Assembly: GCF_002265875.1 (NCBI RefSeq)
Contig: NZ_NPFA01000014.1
Coordinates: 1-64,000 of the forward strand
Direction: 5' to 3'
Origin: Marinococcus halophilus
GTDB taxonomy: Bacteria; Bacillota; Bacilli; Bacillales; Marinococcaceae
Length of the DNA: 64,000 nt
The notes under the pieces are model-generated. The model saw only the letters and a program-made list of their open reading frames with translations. It was not told where the DNA came from and made no database searches. This document shows, piece by piece, positions 32,801-42,586 of the stretch. The position numbers and the translations under genes are program-made. How positions within the stretch are numbered: the first letter of the stretch is position 1; every line of letters starts with the position of its first letter.

Positions 32801-33859
32801 ATGTCAGCACCGACGTCGATACCGACTATTATGTACTACGGGGTGAAAGACGCCCTGCCGGCTGCCCGGCAATACTTAAGCGAATGGAAGGAAAAAGCAG
32901 AACAGATCCCTGAGACGCTTTACCGGGAGGCCGCGCTCGAAGCCATCGATGAAAAAACGTTCCACTACGAGGGGGGGTCTCTTTATGCCCTAATTGCTCC
33001 TGAACATGCCCAGAGCGAGCTGCTTCGTTTTATCGTGGCTTATCAAAACATCAGCGATTATTTAGACAGCATCTGTGACATGAGCCAGGAGGAAGGGGAG
33101 GTCTTTTATCGTGACATTCACGAAGCGATGAAGCATGCCCTGGATCCGTCGGCGATCCAGGAAGATTATCTCAAAAGAAAAAAAGGAGATGGAGACGGAG
33201 GGTTTTTAGCGGATTTAGTTGAAACGTGCCAGTCCGCCCTGCAGAGCTTTCCAGGCTTTTCCGGCGCCCAGCCGTTTATGGAAGAACTGTCCATGTATTA
33301 CAGGGAGATGCAGATATATAAGCACATTGATGTTAATGAACGTGAGGGGAAGTTGATTGAGTTTTATGAGCACTTTAAAGACCGTGTTCCACCGATGACC
33401 TGGTATGAATTTTGCGCTGCTTCGGGGTCGACGCTCGGCATTTATGCACTGGCCGGATACGCTGCCCGGTCACCACTTGCAGAGCTTCAGGCGAAGTCGA
33501 TTAAAGAAGCTCATTTTCCTTATGTACAAGGGCTGCATATTCTGCTGGATTACTTTATTGACCAAGAAGAAGACGTAGAGCAGGGCTCGTTAAACTTCAC
33601 CGAAAAATATGCGTCTGCCGGCCATATGATGTCGCGGCTGGAATTTTTTAAGTCTGAAGCAGATAAAAAAGTAGCTAAGCTGCCGGAATCTGGTTTTCAT
33701 AAACAATTAAACAAGGGGCTTCTCTCCATCTATTTGTCTGACGAAAAAGTACAGGCAAATGAAAAAATGAAGCAGCAGGCAAAGCATCTGCTCCGCTTCG
33801 GCGGCATGACCTCGCTTATTTACTATTGGAATTCATGGATGTACCGGAAAAAAATATAA
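32801..33859 (+). CDS. ytpB: tetraprenyl-beta-curcumene synthase YtpB (DUF2600)
   Basis: A 352-residue all-helical protein of the DUF2600 class of terpene synthases. Acidic metal-binding stretches are seen in NISDYLDSICD (about 85-95) and LLDYFIDQEED (about 249-259). In B. subtilis YtpB cyclises heptaprenyl diphosphate to tetraprenyl-beta-curcumene, the start of C35 sesquarterpenes found in spore membranes. The ribosome site is CAAGGAGG. A bidirectional terminator follows. A downstream sesquarterpene cyclase (SqhC) is not in the window. Confidence 0.84.
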   Translation: MSAPTSIPTIMYYGVKDALPAARQYLSEWKEKAEQIPETLYREAALEAIDEKTFHYEGGSLYALIAPEHAQSELLRFIVAYQNISDYLDSICDMSQEEGEVFYRDIHEAMKHALDPSAIQEDYLKRKKGDGDGGFLADLVETCQSALQSFPGFSGAQPFMEELSMYYREMQIYKHIDVNEREGKLIEFYEHFKDRVPPMTWYEFCAASGSTLGIYALAGYAARSPLAELQAKSIKEAHFPYVQGLHILLDYFIDQEEDVEQGSLNFTEKYASAGHMMSRLEFFKSEADKKVAKLPESGFHKQLNKGLLSIYLSDEKVQANEKMKQQAKHLLRFGGMTSLIYYWNSWMYRKKI

Positions 33860-33863
33860 ACGA

Positions 33864-33900
33864 AAAACCGCCTCTTCCCGAAAGAAAAGGCGGTTCTTTT
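33864..33900. terminator. bidirectional terminator between ytpB and the beta-CA gene
   Basis: AACCGCCT pairs with AGGCGGTT around a 14-nt loop, with A-rich and T-rich flanks, between convergent genes. Confidence 0.75.
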
Positions 33901-34463
33901 TACATATCAGCCGTATCCAGTGAAGTAAGTTCTCCGGTCTCCGGGGAAATAACCAGGCCGTGCACTGGTGTTCCCGGCGGAAGGAGCGGGTGATTTCTCA
34001 TGACCTGAACGGATTGATGCACGTTGTCCTCTACATCCGAAAAACCGCGCAGCCATTCGTGTACGGAGACGCCCTCAGCATGCATCACTGCCTCTGCATC
34101 GGATGAAACTCCCCGGTCATATGCTTTTTCAAGCACCTGGCCGGCCTGAAGACCGGTCATGCCGCATCCGTAATGGCCGATAATCAGCACTTCTTCGGCC
34201 TTTAATTCGTATAAAGCAACCAGAATACTTCGTGTAATACTGTCATACGGATCCGTAATCATTGCCCCGGCGTTACGGATCAGCTTTGCGTCTCCATTCC
34301 GGATACCCATGGCTTTAGGAAGCAGTTCAATAAGTCTTGTATCCATGCAGGTTAAAACAACGATACGTTTATTTGGAAATTTATCTGTTTCAAAAGCTTC
34401 ATATTCTTTGTTTTGAACAAACTGCTGATTGTGCTCTAAAATAGATTTCACCACTTCTGACAT
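33900..34463 (-). CDS. ytiB: beta-carbonic anhydrase
   Basis: A 187-residue beta-class enzyme. The zinc ligands and catalytic dyad are in place: C39-x-D41-x-R43 (TCMDTR) and H97-x2-C100 (GHYGCGM). It interconverts CO2 and bicarbonate. It is the third gene of a minus-strand operon after ytqA and ytqB: the gap to ytqB is only 6 bp. The protein is closest to the short YtiB/YvdA type. With the gamma-class homologue nearby, the window has two carbonic anhydrase families within 3 kb. Confidence 0.86.
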   Translation of the reverse strand: MSEVVKSILEHNQQFVQNKEYEAFETDKFPNKRIVVLTCMDTRLIELLPKAMGIRNGDAKLIRNAGAMITDPYDSITRSILVALYELKAEEVLIIGHYGCGMTGLQAGQVLEKAYDRGVSSDAEAVMHAEGVSVHEWLRGFSDVEDNVHQSVQVMRNHPLLPPGTPVHGLVISPETGELTSLDTADM

Positions 34464-34469
34464 GATTCA

Positions 34470-35105
34470 TCATCCCTTCGTAGATATATGTGAATAAGCT
34501 TGAACTAATTCAGATAAGTGAGGAGTGTCTTCTCCTATTTTTTCAAAAGTTAACACGTAAGGGGGCGCCTTCTCTTGAAATTCCAGGCTGTACCGCAGCA
34601 CCCGAACTTCCTGTTCCAAAAGTTCAGCAGCAAGGTGCTCAATGGCTGTACGCTCTGACTTTCCTCCAGGGTGGCCATGATAAACGACGACGATAACCGG
34701 AACGCCCGGTGAAAACGTGTGAAGATAAGAAAGCACCGCTGCTGTCGTAGAAGAAGCGGACGTCACTATCTGCTTATCGCTTCCGGGCAGATACCCGAGG
34801 TTAAAGACGGCTGCCCGGACGCCTGTACTTTCCATTTTGGTGAGCACCGAAGCCGCACGCTCATGACTGCAGTGATGGAGAGTGACATATGAATCCAGGC
34901 TTTCCTTTTTTAATCGCGCATATGTAGCCTGGATGGCTTCGCCCTGAATGTCAAAGGCATGCACATGCCCGGAGGGAGACACCGCCTCTGCCAGAAAGGC
35001 AGTGTCCCCGCCATTTCCGCATGTGGCATCAATCACGGTGTCGCCGGGGCGAACATTCTGTGCAATCATCCAATGGGCGAAAGCCACAGCTTTTGGCAGA
35101 GTCAT
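34470..35105 (-). CDS. mnmM: SAM-dependent tRNA wobble-uridine methyltransferase (YtqB/MnmM)
   Basis: A 211-residue class I methyltransferase: VIDATCGNGGDTAFLA (about 23-38) is motif I, AVFNLGYLPGSDK (about 94-106) is the catalytic loop, and VVYHGHPGGKSE the later strand. It matches YtqB, reported to methylate 5-aminomethyl-2-thiouridine at position 34 of tRNA (MnmM). Its start overlaps the ytqA stop by 4 bp (ATGA), a sign of coupling. The pair works after MnmE/MnmG in wobble modification. Confidence 0.82.
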   Translation of the reverse strand: MTLPKAVAFAHWMIAQNVRPGDTVIDATCGNGGDTAFLAEAVSPSGHVHAFDIQGEAIQATYARLKKESLDSYVTLHHCSHERAASVLTKMESTGVRAAVFNLGYLPGSDKQIVTSASSTTAAVLSYLHTFSPGVPVIVVVYHGHPGGKSERTAIEHLAAELLEQEVRVLRYSLEFQEKAPPYVLTFEKIGEDTPHLSELVQAYSHISTKG

Positions 35106-36070
35106 AAAGCTGCCGGAGCAGGCTGATAATATTTTCCCTGCCAGCTGTTTCTGCGGACCTGTTCTTTATGAATTTCATTGAGTACTTCGAACTTGTTCAC
35201 GCTCCACATCGGCCCGATGAGAAGCTCAGTTGGCCCGTCACCGGTAATGCGGTGAATGAGCATGTCAGGCGGCAGAATTTCGAGCTGGTCCACGACGAGA
35301 CTGACGTACTCATCACGGCCGAGAAACTCCACCATTCCTTTTTCATACTGCTTAACCATCGGTGTTTTTTTCAGTAGATGCAGCAGGTGAATTTTAATCC
35401 CCTGGACATCAAGGTCAGCAACAGCCTGGGCGGTTTCCATCATCATTTGGTGGTCCTCCTGGGGAAGCCCGTTGATAATGTGGGAGCACACGCGAATGTT
35501 ATGCTTACGGAGCTTGTCTACGCCCTCTTTGTAGCATTCAAAATCATGTGCGCGGTTGATCGTTTCGGCAGTTGTTTCGTGTACCGTCTGCAGCCCGAGC
35601 TCCACCCACAGGTAGGTGCGTTCATTCAGCTCAGCCAGATATTCAACGACATCATCCGGCAGGCAATCCGGGCGCGTCGCAATAGAAAGACCGACGACGT
35701 TATCCTGGGCGAGCACTGCTTCATACATTTCCCGAAGTTCTTCCACGGGGGCGTAAGTATTGCTGAATGCCTGAAAATAACCAATGTATTTTCCGTTTTT
35801 CCATTTCTTGTGCATGCGGTCTTTAATTTCATGAAACTGGGTGATCACATCGTCGGCCCGGTTACCGGCAAAATCCCCGGAGCCTGCCGCGGAGCAGAAC
35901 GTGCAGCCGCCGTGAGCGACGCTGCCGTCGCGGTTCGGGCAGTCAAACCCGCCGTCGAGCGGGACTTTAAAGATTTTATGGCCAAATGATTCCTTTAAGT
36001 GGTGATTCCATGTATGATACCGCTTCTCTCCCCAGACAAGCGGTTCTTCGTTTGATAATTCCGAGCTCAT
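35102..36070 (-). CDS. mnmL: TIGR01212 family radical SAM protein (YtqA/MnmL)
   Basis: A 322-residue radical SAM protein. The cluster motif lies in CPNRDGSVAHGGCTFCSAAGSGDF (about 43-66): the CTFC pair with the preceding Cys gives the 4Fe-4S ligands of this subfamily. SHIINGLPQEDHQMM (about 196-210) is a later conserved stretch. YtqA works with YtqB in wobble uridine modification, converting the carboxymethylaminomethyl group to aminomethyl (MnmL) according to recent work as I recall it. The operon is ytqA-ytqB-ytiB, tightly spaced. GGAGAGG precedes the start. Confidence 0.83.
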   Translation of the reverse strand: MSSELSNEEPLVWGEKRYHTWNHHLKESFGHKIFKVPLDGGFDCPNRDGSVAHGGCTFCSAAGSGDFAGNRADDVITQFHEIKDRMHKKWKNGKYIGYFQAFSNTYAPVEELREMYEAVLAQDNVVGLSIATRPDCLPDDVVEYLAELNERTYLWVELGLQTVHETTAETINRAHDFECYKEGVDKLRKHNIRVCSHIINGLPQEDHQMMMETAQAVADLDVQGIKIHLLHLLKKTPMVKQYEKGMVEFLGRDEYVSLVVDQLEILPPDMLIHRITGDGPTELLIGPMWSVNKFEVLNEIHKEQVRRNSWQGKYYQPAPAAL

Positions 36071-36171
36071 GAAGAGCCTCTCCTTCCATCGTGCATAAAA
36101 TATTCCTTCTTATTTTAGCATGTTTTGCCTCTATTCCCAAAGTGCAAAGGAAAAGAACCACGGAGAAAGGC

Positions 36172-36200
36172 TTGACAGCAGGGGGATAAATTCATAAAAT
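36172..36200 (+). promoter_or_regulatory. leuS promoter
   Basis: TTGACA (36172-36177) and TAAAAT (36195-36200) have an ideal 17-bp spacer. Transcripts starting near 36207 would carry a leader of roughly 230 nt before leuS. Confidence 0.75.
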
Positions 36201-36206
36201 ATCAAG

Positions 36207-36383
36207 TATTGAATATCGGCGTACTTTGTTTATCGTTATGCACCCAGCAGACGCTTGACGAAACGGGTGAGCGAAGCGTCAGAGTCGGAAACGCACTTGA
36301 GTGGCGTGTGCGCATCCCGCCGTTTGTTTCGTGGAATTTAAGCCTCTCGTCCCTGCTTTCCAGCTGGGAGAGAGGCTTTTTTA
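36207..36383 (+). promoter_or_regulatory. structured leuS leader with attenuator terminator
   Basis: Between the promoter and leuS are a 7-bp hairpin (GACGCTT 36250-36256 with AAGCGTC 36274-36280), a smaller one (CGCAC/GTGCG at 36292-36312), and a strong terminator (AAGCCTCTC-G-TCCC with GGGA-GAGAGGCTT, 36340-36378) with a T run. The layout and the CTCGTCCCT-type terminator strand look like a T-box leader. The T-box core UGGNACC is not found (GAGTGGCGTG stands in its place), so the class is uncertain. Confidence 0.5.
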
Positions 36384-36434
36384 CAGATAAAATCATCACA
36401 GATGCTCCAACTATTTAAAGGAGGAACGACAATC

Positions 36435-38855
36435 ATGGCATATCCCCACCAACAGATAGAACCCAAATGGCAGTCATACTGGGAGGAAAATGAAATCTTT
36501 GCCGTATCCAACGCAGATACCGGCGCCCCGAAATATTATGCACTCGATATGTTTCCTTATCCTTCCGGAGCGGGCCTGCACGTGGGCCATCCCGAGGGCT
36601 ACACCGCCACAGACATCACCTCAAGAATGAAACGCATGCAGGGCTATGATGTCCTGCATCCGATGGGCTGGGATGCTTTTGGCCTTCCGGCGGAGCAATT
36701 TGCGCTTGATACCGGAAAAAATCCGCGGGAATTTACTCAGGCGAACATTACCAATTTCAAGCGCCAAATTAAGGAACTGGGCTTTTCCTACGACTGGTCG
36801 AGAGAAATTAATACGACGGATCCGCATTATTATAAATGGACGCAGTGGATTTTCACGAAGCTGTACGAACACGGTCTTGCTTATATTGACGAAGTGCCGG
36901 TCAACTGGTGCCCGGCGCTTGGGACTGTGCTTGCCAATGAAGAAGTGATTGACGGAAAAAGTGAACGCGGCGGCCATCCGGTGGAACGCCGGCCGATGAA
37001 GCAGTGGATGCTCAAAATCACAGCCTACGCCGATCGTCTGCTTGAAGATCTCGAAGGACTGGACTGGCCCGACAGTATTAAAGAAATGCAGCGAAACTGG
37101 ATCGGCCGCTCAGAAGGAGCGGAGCTAACCTTCCACGTCGAGGGGAAGGATCTTTCGTTTGACGTGTTTACGACCCGTCCGGACACTTTGTTTGGAGCAA
37201 CCTACTGTGTATTCGCACCGGAGCATGACTATGTTGGAGAAATTACTACGCCGGAGCAAAAGGAAGCAGTGGAAAAATACCAGCACGATGCAGCTATGAA
37301 AAGTGATCTTGAACGCACAGAGCTGCAGAAGGAAAAATCCGGCGTATTTACAGGTTCGTACGCCATTAATCCAGTGAACGGGGAAAAAATGCCGATCTGG
37401 ATCGCTGATTACGTTCTCGCCACTTACGGCAGTGGTGCAATTATGGCCGTTCCGGCGCATGATGAGCGGGACTACGAATTTGCGAAAACATTTGATCTTC
37501 CGATTGTGGAAGTGGTGGAAGGCGGAGACACGTCCCGGGAAGCTTATACGGAGGATGGCCCGCATGTAAACTCAGAGTTTTTGAATGGCCTATATAAAGA
37601 TGAAGCGATCGGTAAGATGCTTGAATGGCTTGAAGAAAAAGGGCTTGGCCAAAAGAAAACAACCTACCGTCTCCGCGACTGGCTCTTCAGCCGCCAGCGG
37701 TACTGGGGAGAACCGATTCCGGTTATTCACTGGGAGGACGGCACGATGACCACGCTTCCTAAAGAAGAACTGCCGCTCGAACTTCCGGAAATGGACGAGT
37801 TCCGTCCTTCAGGCACGGGCGAATCGCCCCTTGCTACCAACACGGAATGGCTTGAAGTCACTGATCCCGACACGGGCATGAAAGGGCGCCGGGAGACAAA
37901 TACGATGCCGCAGTGGGCCGGAAGCTGCTGGTACTTCCTTCGTTTTGCCGACCCGGAAAATGAAGAAGAATTGGCCTCCAAAGAAGCGCTTGAAAAATGG
38001 CTGCCGGTTGACCTGTATATAGGCGGTGCGGAGCATGCGGTGCTTCACCTGCTGTATGCACGGTTTTGGCATAAGTTTTTATATGACATTGGAGTAGTTC
38101 CTACAAATGAGCCATTCCAGCGGCTATACAATCAGGGAATGATCCTGGGCGAAAATAATGAAAAAATGAGTAAATCCAAAGGAAACGTAGTGAATCCGGA
38201 TGAAATTATCCGCACTCACGGGGCAGATACGCTGCGTCTGTATGAGATGTTTATGGGACCGCTCGACGCTTCGATTGCCTGGTCAAACAGCGGCCTCGAT
38301 GGTGCAAGACGCTTCTTGGACCGGGTATGGCGTTTGTTTGTAACAGACGAAGGAGCCATCCGGGAGAGCATCCATGATGAGAAAGCACCAGAGCCGTTCG
38401 CGCGAACGTATCATCAAACGGTGAAAAAAGTAACCGAAGAATTTACTGAACTTCGTTTTAATACTGGTATCAGCCAGCTGATGGTCTTTGTTAACGAAGC
38501 GAACAAGCAGGAGACGCTTCCGAAACAGGAGTTAAAAGGATTTCTGCAGCTGTTGAGCGCTATTGCGCCGCATCTGGCAGAAGAGCTTTGGAGCCGTCTC
38601 GGGGAAGAGCATTCGATTTCAAGGAGCAGCTGGCCGGTACACGATGAGCAGATGCTGATCGAAGATGAAATTGAAATCATTATTCAGGTAAATGGAAAGC
38701 TTCGGGCAAAAGCAGTGGTGCCAAGAGATGCCGACGAGAAGGACCTCGAATCGACGGCAATGGAGCAGGAAAAAATTGTGCAGGAGCTTGAAGGCAAGAC
38801 CGTGCGAAAGGTTATTGCCATTCCAGGGAAGCTCGTAAATATTGTAGCTAATTAA
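36435..38855 (+). CDS. leuS: leucyl-tRNA synthetase
   Basis: An 806-residue class I synthetase that charges tRNA-Leu. The HIGH-type motif is HVGHPEG (49-55), the KMSKS loop is KMSKSKGN (about 576-583), and the editing CP1 domain contains [13 protein letters not shown] and the [16 protein letters not shown] segment. The C-terminal anticodon-binding part follows. The start is the ATG with AAAGGAGGAACG upstream; a longer frame adds 11 residues without a site. Its leader carries a strong intrinsic terminator, so expression is probably controlled by attenuation. Confidence 0.95.
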   Translation: MAYPHQQIEPKWQSYWEENEIFAVSNADTGAPKYYALDMFPYPSGAGLHVGHPEGYTATDITSRMKRMQGYDVLHPMGWDAFGLPAEQFALDTGKNPREFTQANITNFKRQIKELGFSYDWSREINTTDPHYYKWTQWIFTKLYEHGLAYIDEVPVNWCPALGTVLANEEVIDGKSERGGHPVERRPMKQWMLKITAYADRLLEDLEGLDWPDSIKEMQRNWIGRSEGAELTFHVEGKDLSFDVFTTRPDTLFGATYCVFAPEHDYVGEITTPEQKEAVEKYQHDAAMKSDLERTELQKEKSGVFTGSYAINPVNGEKMPIWIADYVLATYGSGAIMAVPAHDERDYEFAKTFDLPIVEVVEGGDTSREAYTEDGPHVNSEFLNGLYKDEAIGKMLEWLEEKGLGQKKTTYRLRDWLFSRQRYWGEPIPVIHWEDGTMTTLPKEELPLELPEMDEFRPSGTGESPLATNTEWLEVTDPDTGMKGRRETNTMPQWAGSCWYFLRFADPENEEELASKEALEKWLPVDLYIGGAEHAVLHLLYARFWHKFLYDIGVVPTNEPFQRLYNQGMILGENNEKMSKSKGNVVNPDEIIRTHGADTLRLYEMFMGPLDASIAWSNSGLDGARRFLDRVWRLFVTDEGAIRESIHDEKAPEPFARTYHQTVKKVTEEFTELRFNTGISQLMVFVNEANKQETLPKQELKGFLQLLSAIAPHLAEELWSRLGEEHSISRSSWPVHDEQMLIEDEIEIIIQVNGKLRAKAVVPRDADEKDLESTAMEQEKIVQELEGKTVRKVIAIPGKLVNIVAN

Positions 38856-38857
38856 AA

Positions 38858-38886
38858 AAAGCTGGCCGCTATGCGGTCAGCTTTTT
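38858..38886. terminator. bidirectional terminator between leuS and ytfP
   Basis: AAAAAGCTGGCCG with CGGTCAGCTTTTT, a small loop, T runs on both sides, between convergent genes. Confidence 0.85.
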
Positions 38887-40172
38887 GAGTAGGAGGCAGG
38901 TGTTTCAGTCTGGGCGGCAGGATATTCGGAGGCAGCTTTTCCTGCAGTATATCCGGTGGAAAATGCGCACGTGATGTTAAAGCCGCCGGTATAACCATGA
39001 ATGTCTAAAATTTCGCCGCAGAAGAACAGTCCGCTTTTCAGCCTGGACTCAAGCCGTTTTGGAAATACTTCTTTGATGGAGATCCCGCCGCCGGTAACAA
39101 ATGCTTCTTCGATCGAGAGCGTGCCATCTGCCGGAAAACGGAAATCGGTAAATAAAAGCGCAAGTGAGCGCAGTTTTTTGTTTGTGGCTTCACCAATGGT
39201 CATCGTACTGGAAATGCCTGATTCCTGCAGGAGAAAAAGCAGCAGTCGCTCCATTGCAAGGCCTTTAAGAGCATTTTTTATCGTTTTTGCTTCGTGGTTT
39301 TTTTTCAGGGACACAAGCCGCTGGAACATGGATTCATGGTTTTCCTCAGGATAGAGGGAAAGGCCAAGCTCCACCTGTTCGGTTTTATACTTTTTCAGCG
39401 CTTTCACGACGTACTGGCTGCAACGCAGGCCGATCGGCCCGGAAACGCCGAAATGGGTAAAAATCATGTCGCCGGTGTGGGTTTTAATAGCTTTACCGCC
39501 TGGCCGGTAAACTGTCAGGGCTACGCCTGAAAGAGAAATTCCTTGAAGCGTGCGGTCCTGGATGTAAGAAGCCGGAGAAGTAATAGGCACCTCTGTAGGG
39601 TACAACTCTGTAATTGTATGGCCTGCTGCTTCCGCCCAGGGATAGCCATCGCCGGTAGAGCCAGTCTTTGGTACGGATTTGCCTCCGGAGGCAATAATGA
39701 TACGGTCTGCCTGAAGATAAGCGCCGTCTTCTAAATAAAGCCCCCGGACATGGTCTTCGCCGTAATCGATGGAAGAGACTTTGGTTTTGGTGCGTGTATG
39801 CACCCCAAGGCGTTCCATTTCGTCGAGCAGGGTATTCACGACAGTGATAGCTTTATCGTTAACAGGAAACATGCGTCCCATATCTTCTTCCTTCAGATCG
39901 ATTCCAAGGTTTTCGAAAAAACGGATAATGTTTTCATTATCAAAGATGGAAAACGGGCTGTGCATAAATTTGCCGTTGCCGGGAATGTGTTCGATCAGCT
40001 CTTTACGTTCCATGCGGTTAGTGACATTGCAGCGGCCGCCGCCGGAAATAGCAAGCTTTCTTCCCAGTTTGGAGCCCTTATCAATTAAAGTGACATCGGC
40101 GCCGTGCTCTGCGGCAGCGACGGAGGCCATTAATCCTGCTGGACCACCGCCGATAACAATGACATTCGTCAT
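38877..40172 (-). CDS. ytfP: NAD(P)/FAD-dependent oxidoreductase, HI0933/YtfP type
   Basis: A 431-residue flavoprotein of the HI0933 family. The FAD-binding loop is VIVIGGGPAGLMASVAAAEHGADVTLID (about 4-31; residues GGGPAG are the dinucleotide motif), followed by KLGRKLAISGGGRCNVTN (about 35-52). The C-terminal GGGISIKEVFPKRLESRLKSGLFFCGE and DIHGYTGGFN motifs (about 365-405) are typical. Its substrate is unknown. The start follows AAGGAGAG; a longer frame adds 11 residues without a site. It is divergent from yjbQ. Confidence 0.86.
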   Translation of the reverse strand: MTNVIVIGGGPAGLMASVAAAEHGADVTLIDKGSKLGRKLAISGGGRCNVTNRMERKELIEHIPGNGKFMHSPFSIFDNENIIRFFENLGIDLKEEDMGRMFPVNDKAITVVNTLLDEMERLGVHTRTKTKVSSIDYGEDHVRGLYLEDGAYLQADRIIIASGGKSVPKTGSTGDGYPWAEAAGHTITELYPTEVPITSPASYIQDRTLQGISLSGVALTVYRPGGKAIKTHTGDMIFTHFGVSGPIGLRCSQYVVKALKKYKTEQVELGLSLYPEENHESMFQRLVSLKKNHEAKTIKNALKGLAMERLLLFLLQESGISSTMTIGEATNKKLRSLALLFTDFRFPADGTLSIEEAFVTGGGISIKEVFPKRLESRLKSGLFFCGEILDIHGYTGGFNITCAFSTGYTAGKAASEYPAAQTETPASYSKS

Positions 40173-40305
40173 TTTATTTATTCTCTCCTTACGACCTCGA
40201 AGCAATTATCCGGTAAGATTAAAATGCTTCGGAATCGGTTATAATAGCTGTATTGTATCATAAGAGAAAATTCATTTTTACACAAGGATAAAGGAGGCGG
40301 CTGAA

Positions 40306-40710
40306 ATGCTGCGAAAGCTCGAACTATCTACTAATGAGCATGCAGAAATGATAGACGTTACGGAAAAGGTCCGTACGTATGTGAAAGAAGAAGGACTCGA
40401 CCACGGAGCGGTTATCGTTTATTCTCCGCATACGACAGCGGGAATTACTGTGAATGAAAACGCAGACCCAAACGTGCAGCATGATATGCTTATGCGCCTT
40501 GATGAAGTATATCCCTGGGAACATGAAAAATATCGTCACGCTGAAGGCAACTCTGCTTCTCATTTAAAAGCAAGTACAATGGGTACAGAACAGACGATCA
40601 TTGTAGAGCAGGGTGAACTTGTGCTCGGCACATGGCAGGGAATTTATTTTTGTGAATTTGATGGTCCCCGGCCCCGCACCTTTTATATTAAAGGCTTAAG
40701 CGACGTATAA
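40306..40710 (+). CDS. YjbQ family protein (UPF0047)
   Basis: A 134-residue protein of the YjbQ family. The conserved core is [18 protein letters not shown] (about 44-61), with the metal-binding region [13 protein letters not shown] (about 78-90) and [20 protein letters not shown] (about 105-124). Members show weak thiamine-phosphate synthase activity in genetic rescue, and the physiological role is open. Monocistronic with AAAGGAGG upstream and a terminator after. Confidence 0.87.
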   Translation: MLRKLELSTNEHAEMIDVTEKVRTYVKEEGLDHGAVIVYSPHTTAGITVNENADPNVQHDMLMRLDEVYPWEHEKYRHAEGNSASHLKASTMGTEQTIIVEQGELVLGTWQGIYFCEFDGPRPRTFYIKGLSDV

Positions 40711-40718
40711 TAAAAAGT

Positions 40719-40750
40719 ACGCCCGTTTTACAAAGAACGGGCGTTTTCCT
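40719..40750 (+). terminator. terminator after the yjbQ-like gene
   Basis: ACGCCCGTT pairs with AACGGGCGT around an 8-nt loop, followed by TTTCCTTT. Confidence 0.8.
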
Positions 40751-40858
40751 TTATTTCTGATATTAATTTTCAGGCAAAGGGACGCCAGAATGGAAAATAG
40801 TATGGTAAAATTCGCATAGAGAGCACAAGACGATTACACGATGGAGCTGAACATAAGA

Positions 40859-42463
40859 ATGTCTGATTCAAAATTTTTGCGGGGAACGCTTCTGTTAAGC
40901 ATAGCGACATTTGTTTCGAAATTTTTAGGTATGATTTACATATTTCCGTTTGCGGCCATGGTCGGCCAGCAGGGGATCGCACTTTACCAATACGGCTACC
41001 AGCCATACACATTAATGCTCAGCGTAGCTACGCTCGGTATACCGATGGCTATGTCGAAATTTGTATCCAAATACAACGCCATGGGAGATTTTGAAACAGG
41101 CCGAAGGTTGTTTAAGTCGGGTCTTTTTTTTATGACCATTACCGGCATTGCAGCGTTTCTTATTTTATTTTTTGGCGCTCCGCTTATTGTGAATTTAATT
41201 TCGTTTGATTCAAGTGAAGCTTTTACATCAGATGATGTTGTGTTTACGATCCGCATGGTAAGCTTTGCTTTAATGATTATTCCAACGATGGCGATTATGA
41301 GAGGGTTTTTTCAGGGGCATCAGTCGATGGGGCCTACCGCTGTTTCACAGGTTATTGAGCAGGTTGTGCGTATTGTGTTCATTTTGGTGATGGCTTTGTT
41401 TATTCTGTACGTAGTCGACGGAAACCTCGGCACTGCTATTGGATTTGCCACCTTTGGAGCGTTTGTCGGCGGGTTGGCCAGCATGGCTGTACTAATTTTT
41501 TATTGGAAAAAAAGGCAGCGCTTTTTGCAGCGGGAACAGTCCCAAAGCACGGTGTCGAGCGACCTGCCATTAACAAGCATGTACAGTGAACTGATCCGGT
41601 ATGCTCTGCCGCTTTCTTTTGTCGGACTGGCTATTCCCCTGTTTCAAATGGTGGACATGTTTACCTTCACCCGGGCACTGGAGCAGACCGGGGAATGGAC
41701 GTCCGGGCAGATCCAGACAGCGTACGGTGCGTTCGCGGGCTCTTCCCATAAGCTGATTCTCATCCCTGTAGCAATTGCTACGGCCATGTCGATTACCCTT
41801 ATCCCGACGATCACAAAATCATTTACAGGCAATGACCAGGATTTGCTGCAGCGCCAGATTACGCAGACCTACCAGGTGATTTTGTTTTTATCAGTGCCTG
41901 CCGCAGTCGGACTGTCGTTGCTTGCAAAACCAACATTCGGAGTGCTTTTTGGGACAGAGTCACTGGAAATAGGCAGCTACGTGCTGCAGCATTACGCGTA
42001 TGCGGCCATCGTTTTTTCCCTTTTTTCAGTAAGCGCAGCTGTTCTGCAGGGAATCAACCGCCAGAAATATGCTATTGCCTCTCTATTAATAGGGCTGCTG
42101 GTGAAAATTATCAGTGCTTATGTGCTGCTATTACTTCTTGGCCCGATCGGGGGCATTTACAGTACGATTATTGGCTTTGCGTTCGGAGTACTGTTCAACG
42201 CATGGGCGATCGCGAAATTTACTGGTTTTCATTTTGGAGGCGTCTCGCGCCGGGGCGGTGTAGTGGTTCTTTTGTCATTAATTATGGGCCTCGGGGTTTT
42301 AATTACAAGAAACGGCATGGAAGTTTTATTTGCAGGCACGAGCTGGATGGATTTATTCATGGTGGAAATTATTAGTGTCGGTGTTGGCGGTGTGCTTTTT
42401 ATGGCACTTGCCATGAAGAGCGGCCTGGCCGAAAGGGTTCTTGGGAAGCGCTTTTCAGCGTAA
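40859..42463 (+). CDS. ytgP: MurJ/SpoVB-like polysaccharide or lipid II flippase (YtgP)
   Basis: A 534-residue membrane protein of the MOP (MATE-like) superfamily with about 14 spans. The opening KFLRGTLLLSIATFVSKFLGM matches YtgP/SpoVB proteins. B. subtilis YtgP (also called MurJ) can support lipid II transport together with Amj. I use the ATG at MSDSK; the one six codons upstream gives the same protein plus MELNIR and has no better site. The next gene encodes a SEDS glycosyltransferase, fitting a cell wall cluster. Confidence 0.86.
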   Translation: MSDSKFLRGTLLLSIATFVSKFLGMIYIFPFAAMVGQQGIALYQYGYQPYTLMLSVATLGIPMAMSKFVSKYNAMGDFETGRRLFKSGLFFMTITGIAAFLILFFGAPLIVNLISFDSSEAFTSDDVVFTIRMVSFALMIIPTMAIMRGFFQGHQSMGPTAVSQVIEQVVRIVFILVMALFILYVVDGNLGTAIGFATFGAFVGGLASMAVLIFYWKKRQRFLQREQSQSTVSSDLPLTSMYSELIRYALPLSFVGLAIPLFQMVDMFTFTRALEQTGEWTSGQIQTAYGAFAGSSHKLILIPVAIATAMSITLIPTITKSFTGNDQDLLQRQITQTYQVILFLSVPAAVGLSLLAKPTFGVLFGTESLEIGSYVLQHYAYAAIVFSLFSVSAAVLQGINRQKYAIASLLIGLLVKIISAYVLLLLLGPIGGIYSTIIGFAFGVLFNAWAIAKFTGFHFGGVSRRGGVVVLLSLIMGLGVLITRNGMEVLFAGTSWMDLFMVEIISVGVGGVLFMALAMKSGLAERVLGKRFSA

Positions 42464-42586
42464 AGAAAACTCCTGCTTTCTGATCTTTTGTTCCGCGAGG
42501 GATGGTGATATAATTAATTCACTTTATAGAAACAGAGACAAACGCATCAAGCCGCCTTTTAAAAGGGGCGGCATTAGAGGTGAAAC

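Noticed and set aside
35378-35989. 203-residue plus-strand frame opposite the YtqA gene
   Set aside because: Antisense of the radical SAM gene with no ribosome site; rejected as shadow.
36282-36330. T-box antiterminator core before leuS
   Set aside because: GAGTGGCGTGTGCGC resembles GGUGGNACCGCG only in its first part; the ACC needed for the bulge is absent, so I do not call a T-box.
36209-36418. 69-residue frame over the leuS leader
   Set aside because: It starts with TTG without a ribosome site and runs through the terminator; codons look non-coding. It is kept only as a remote leader-peptide idea.
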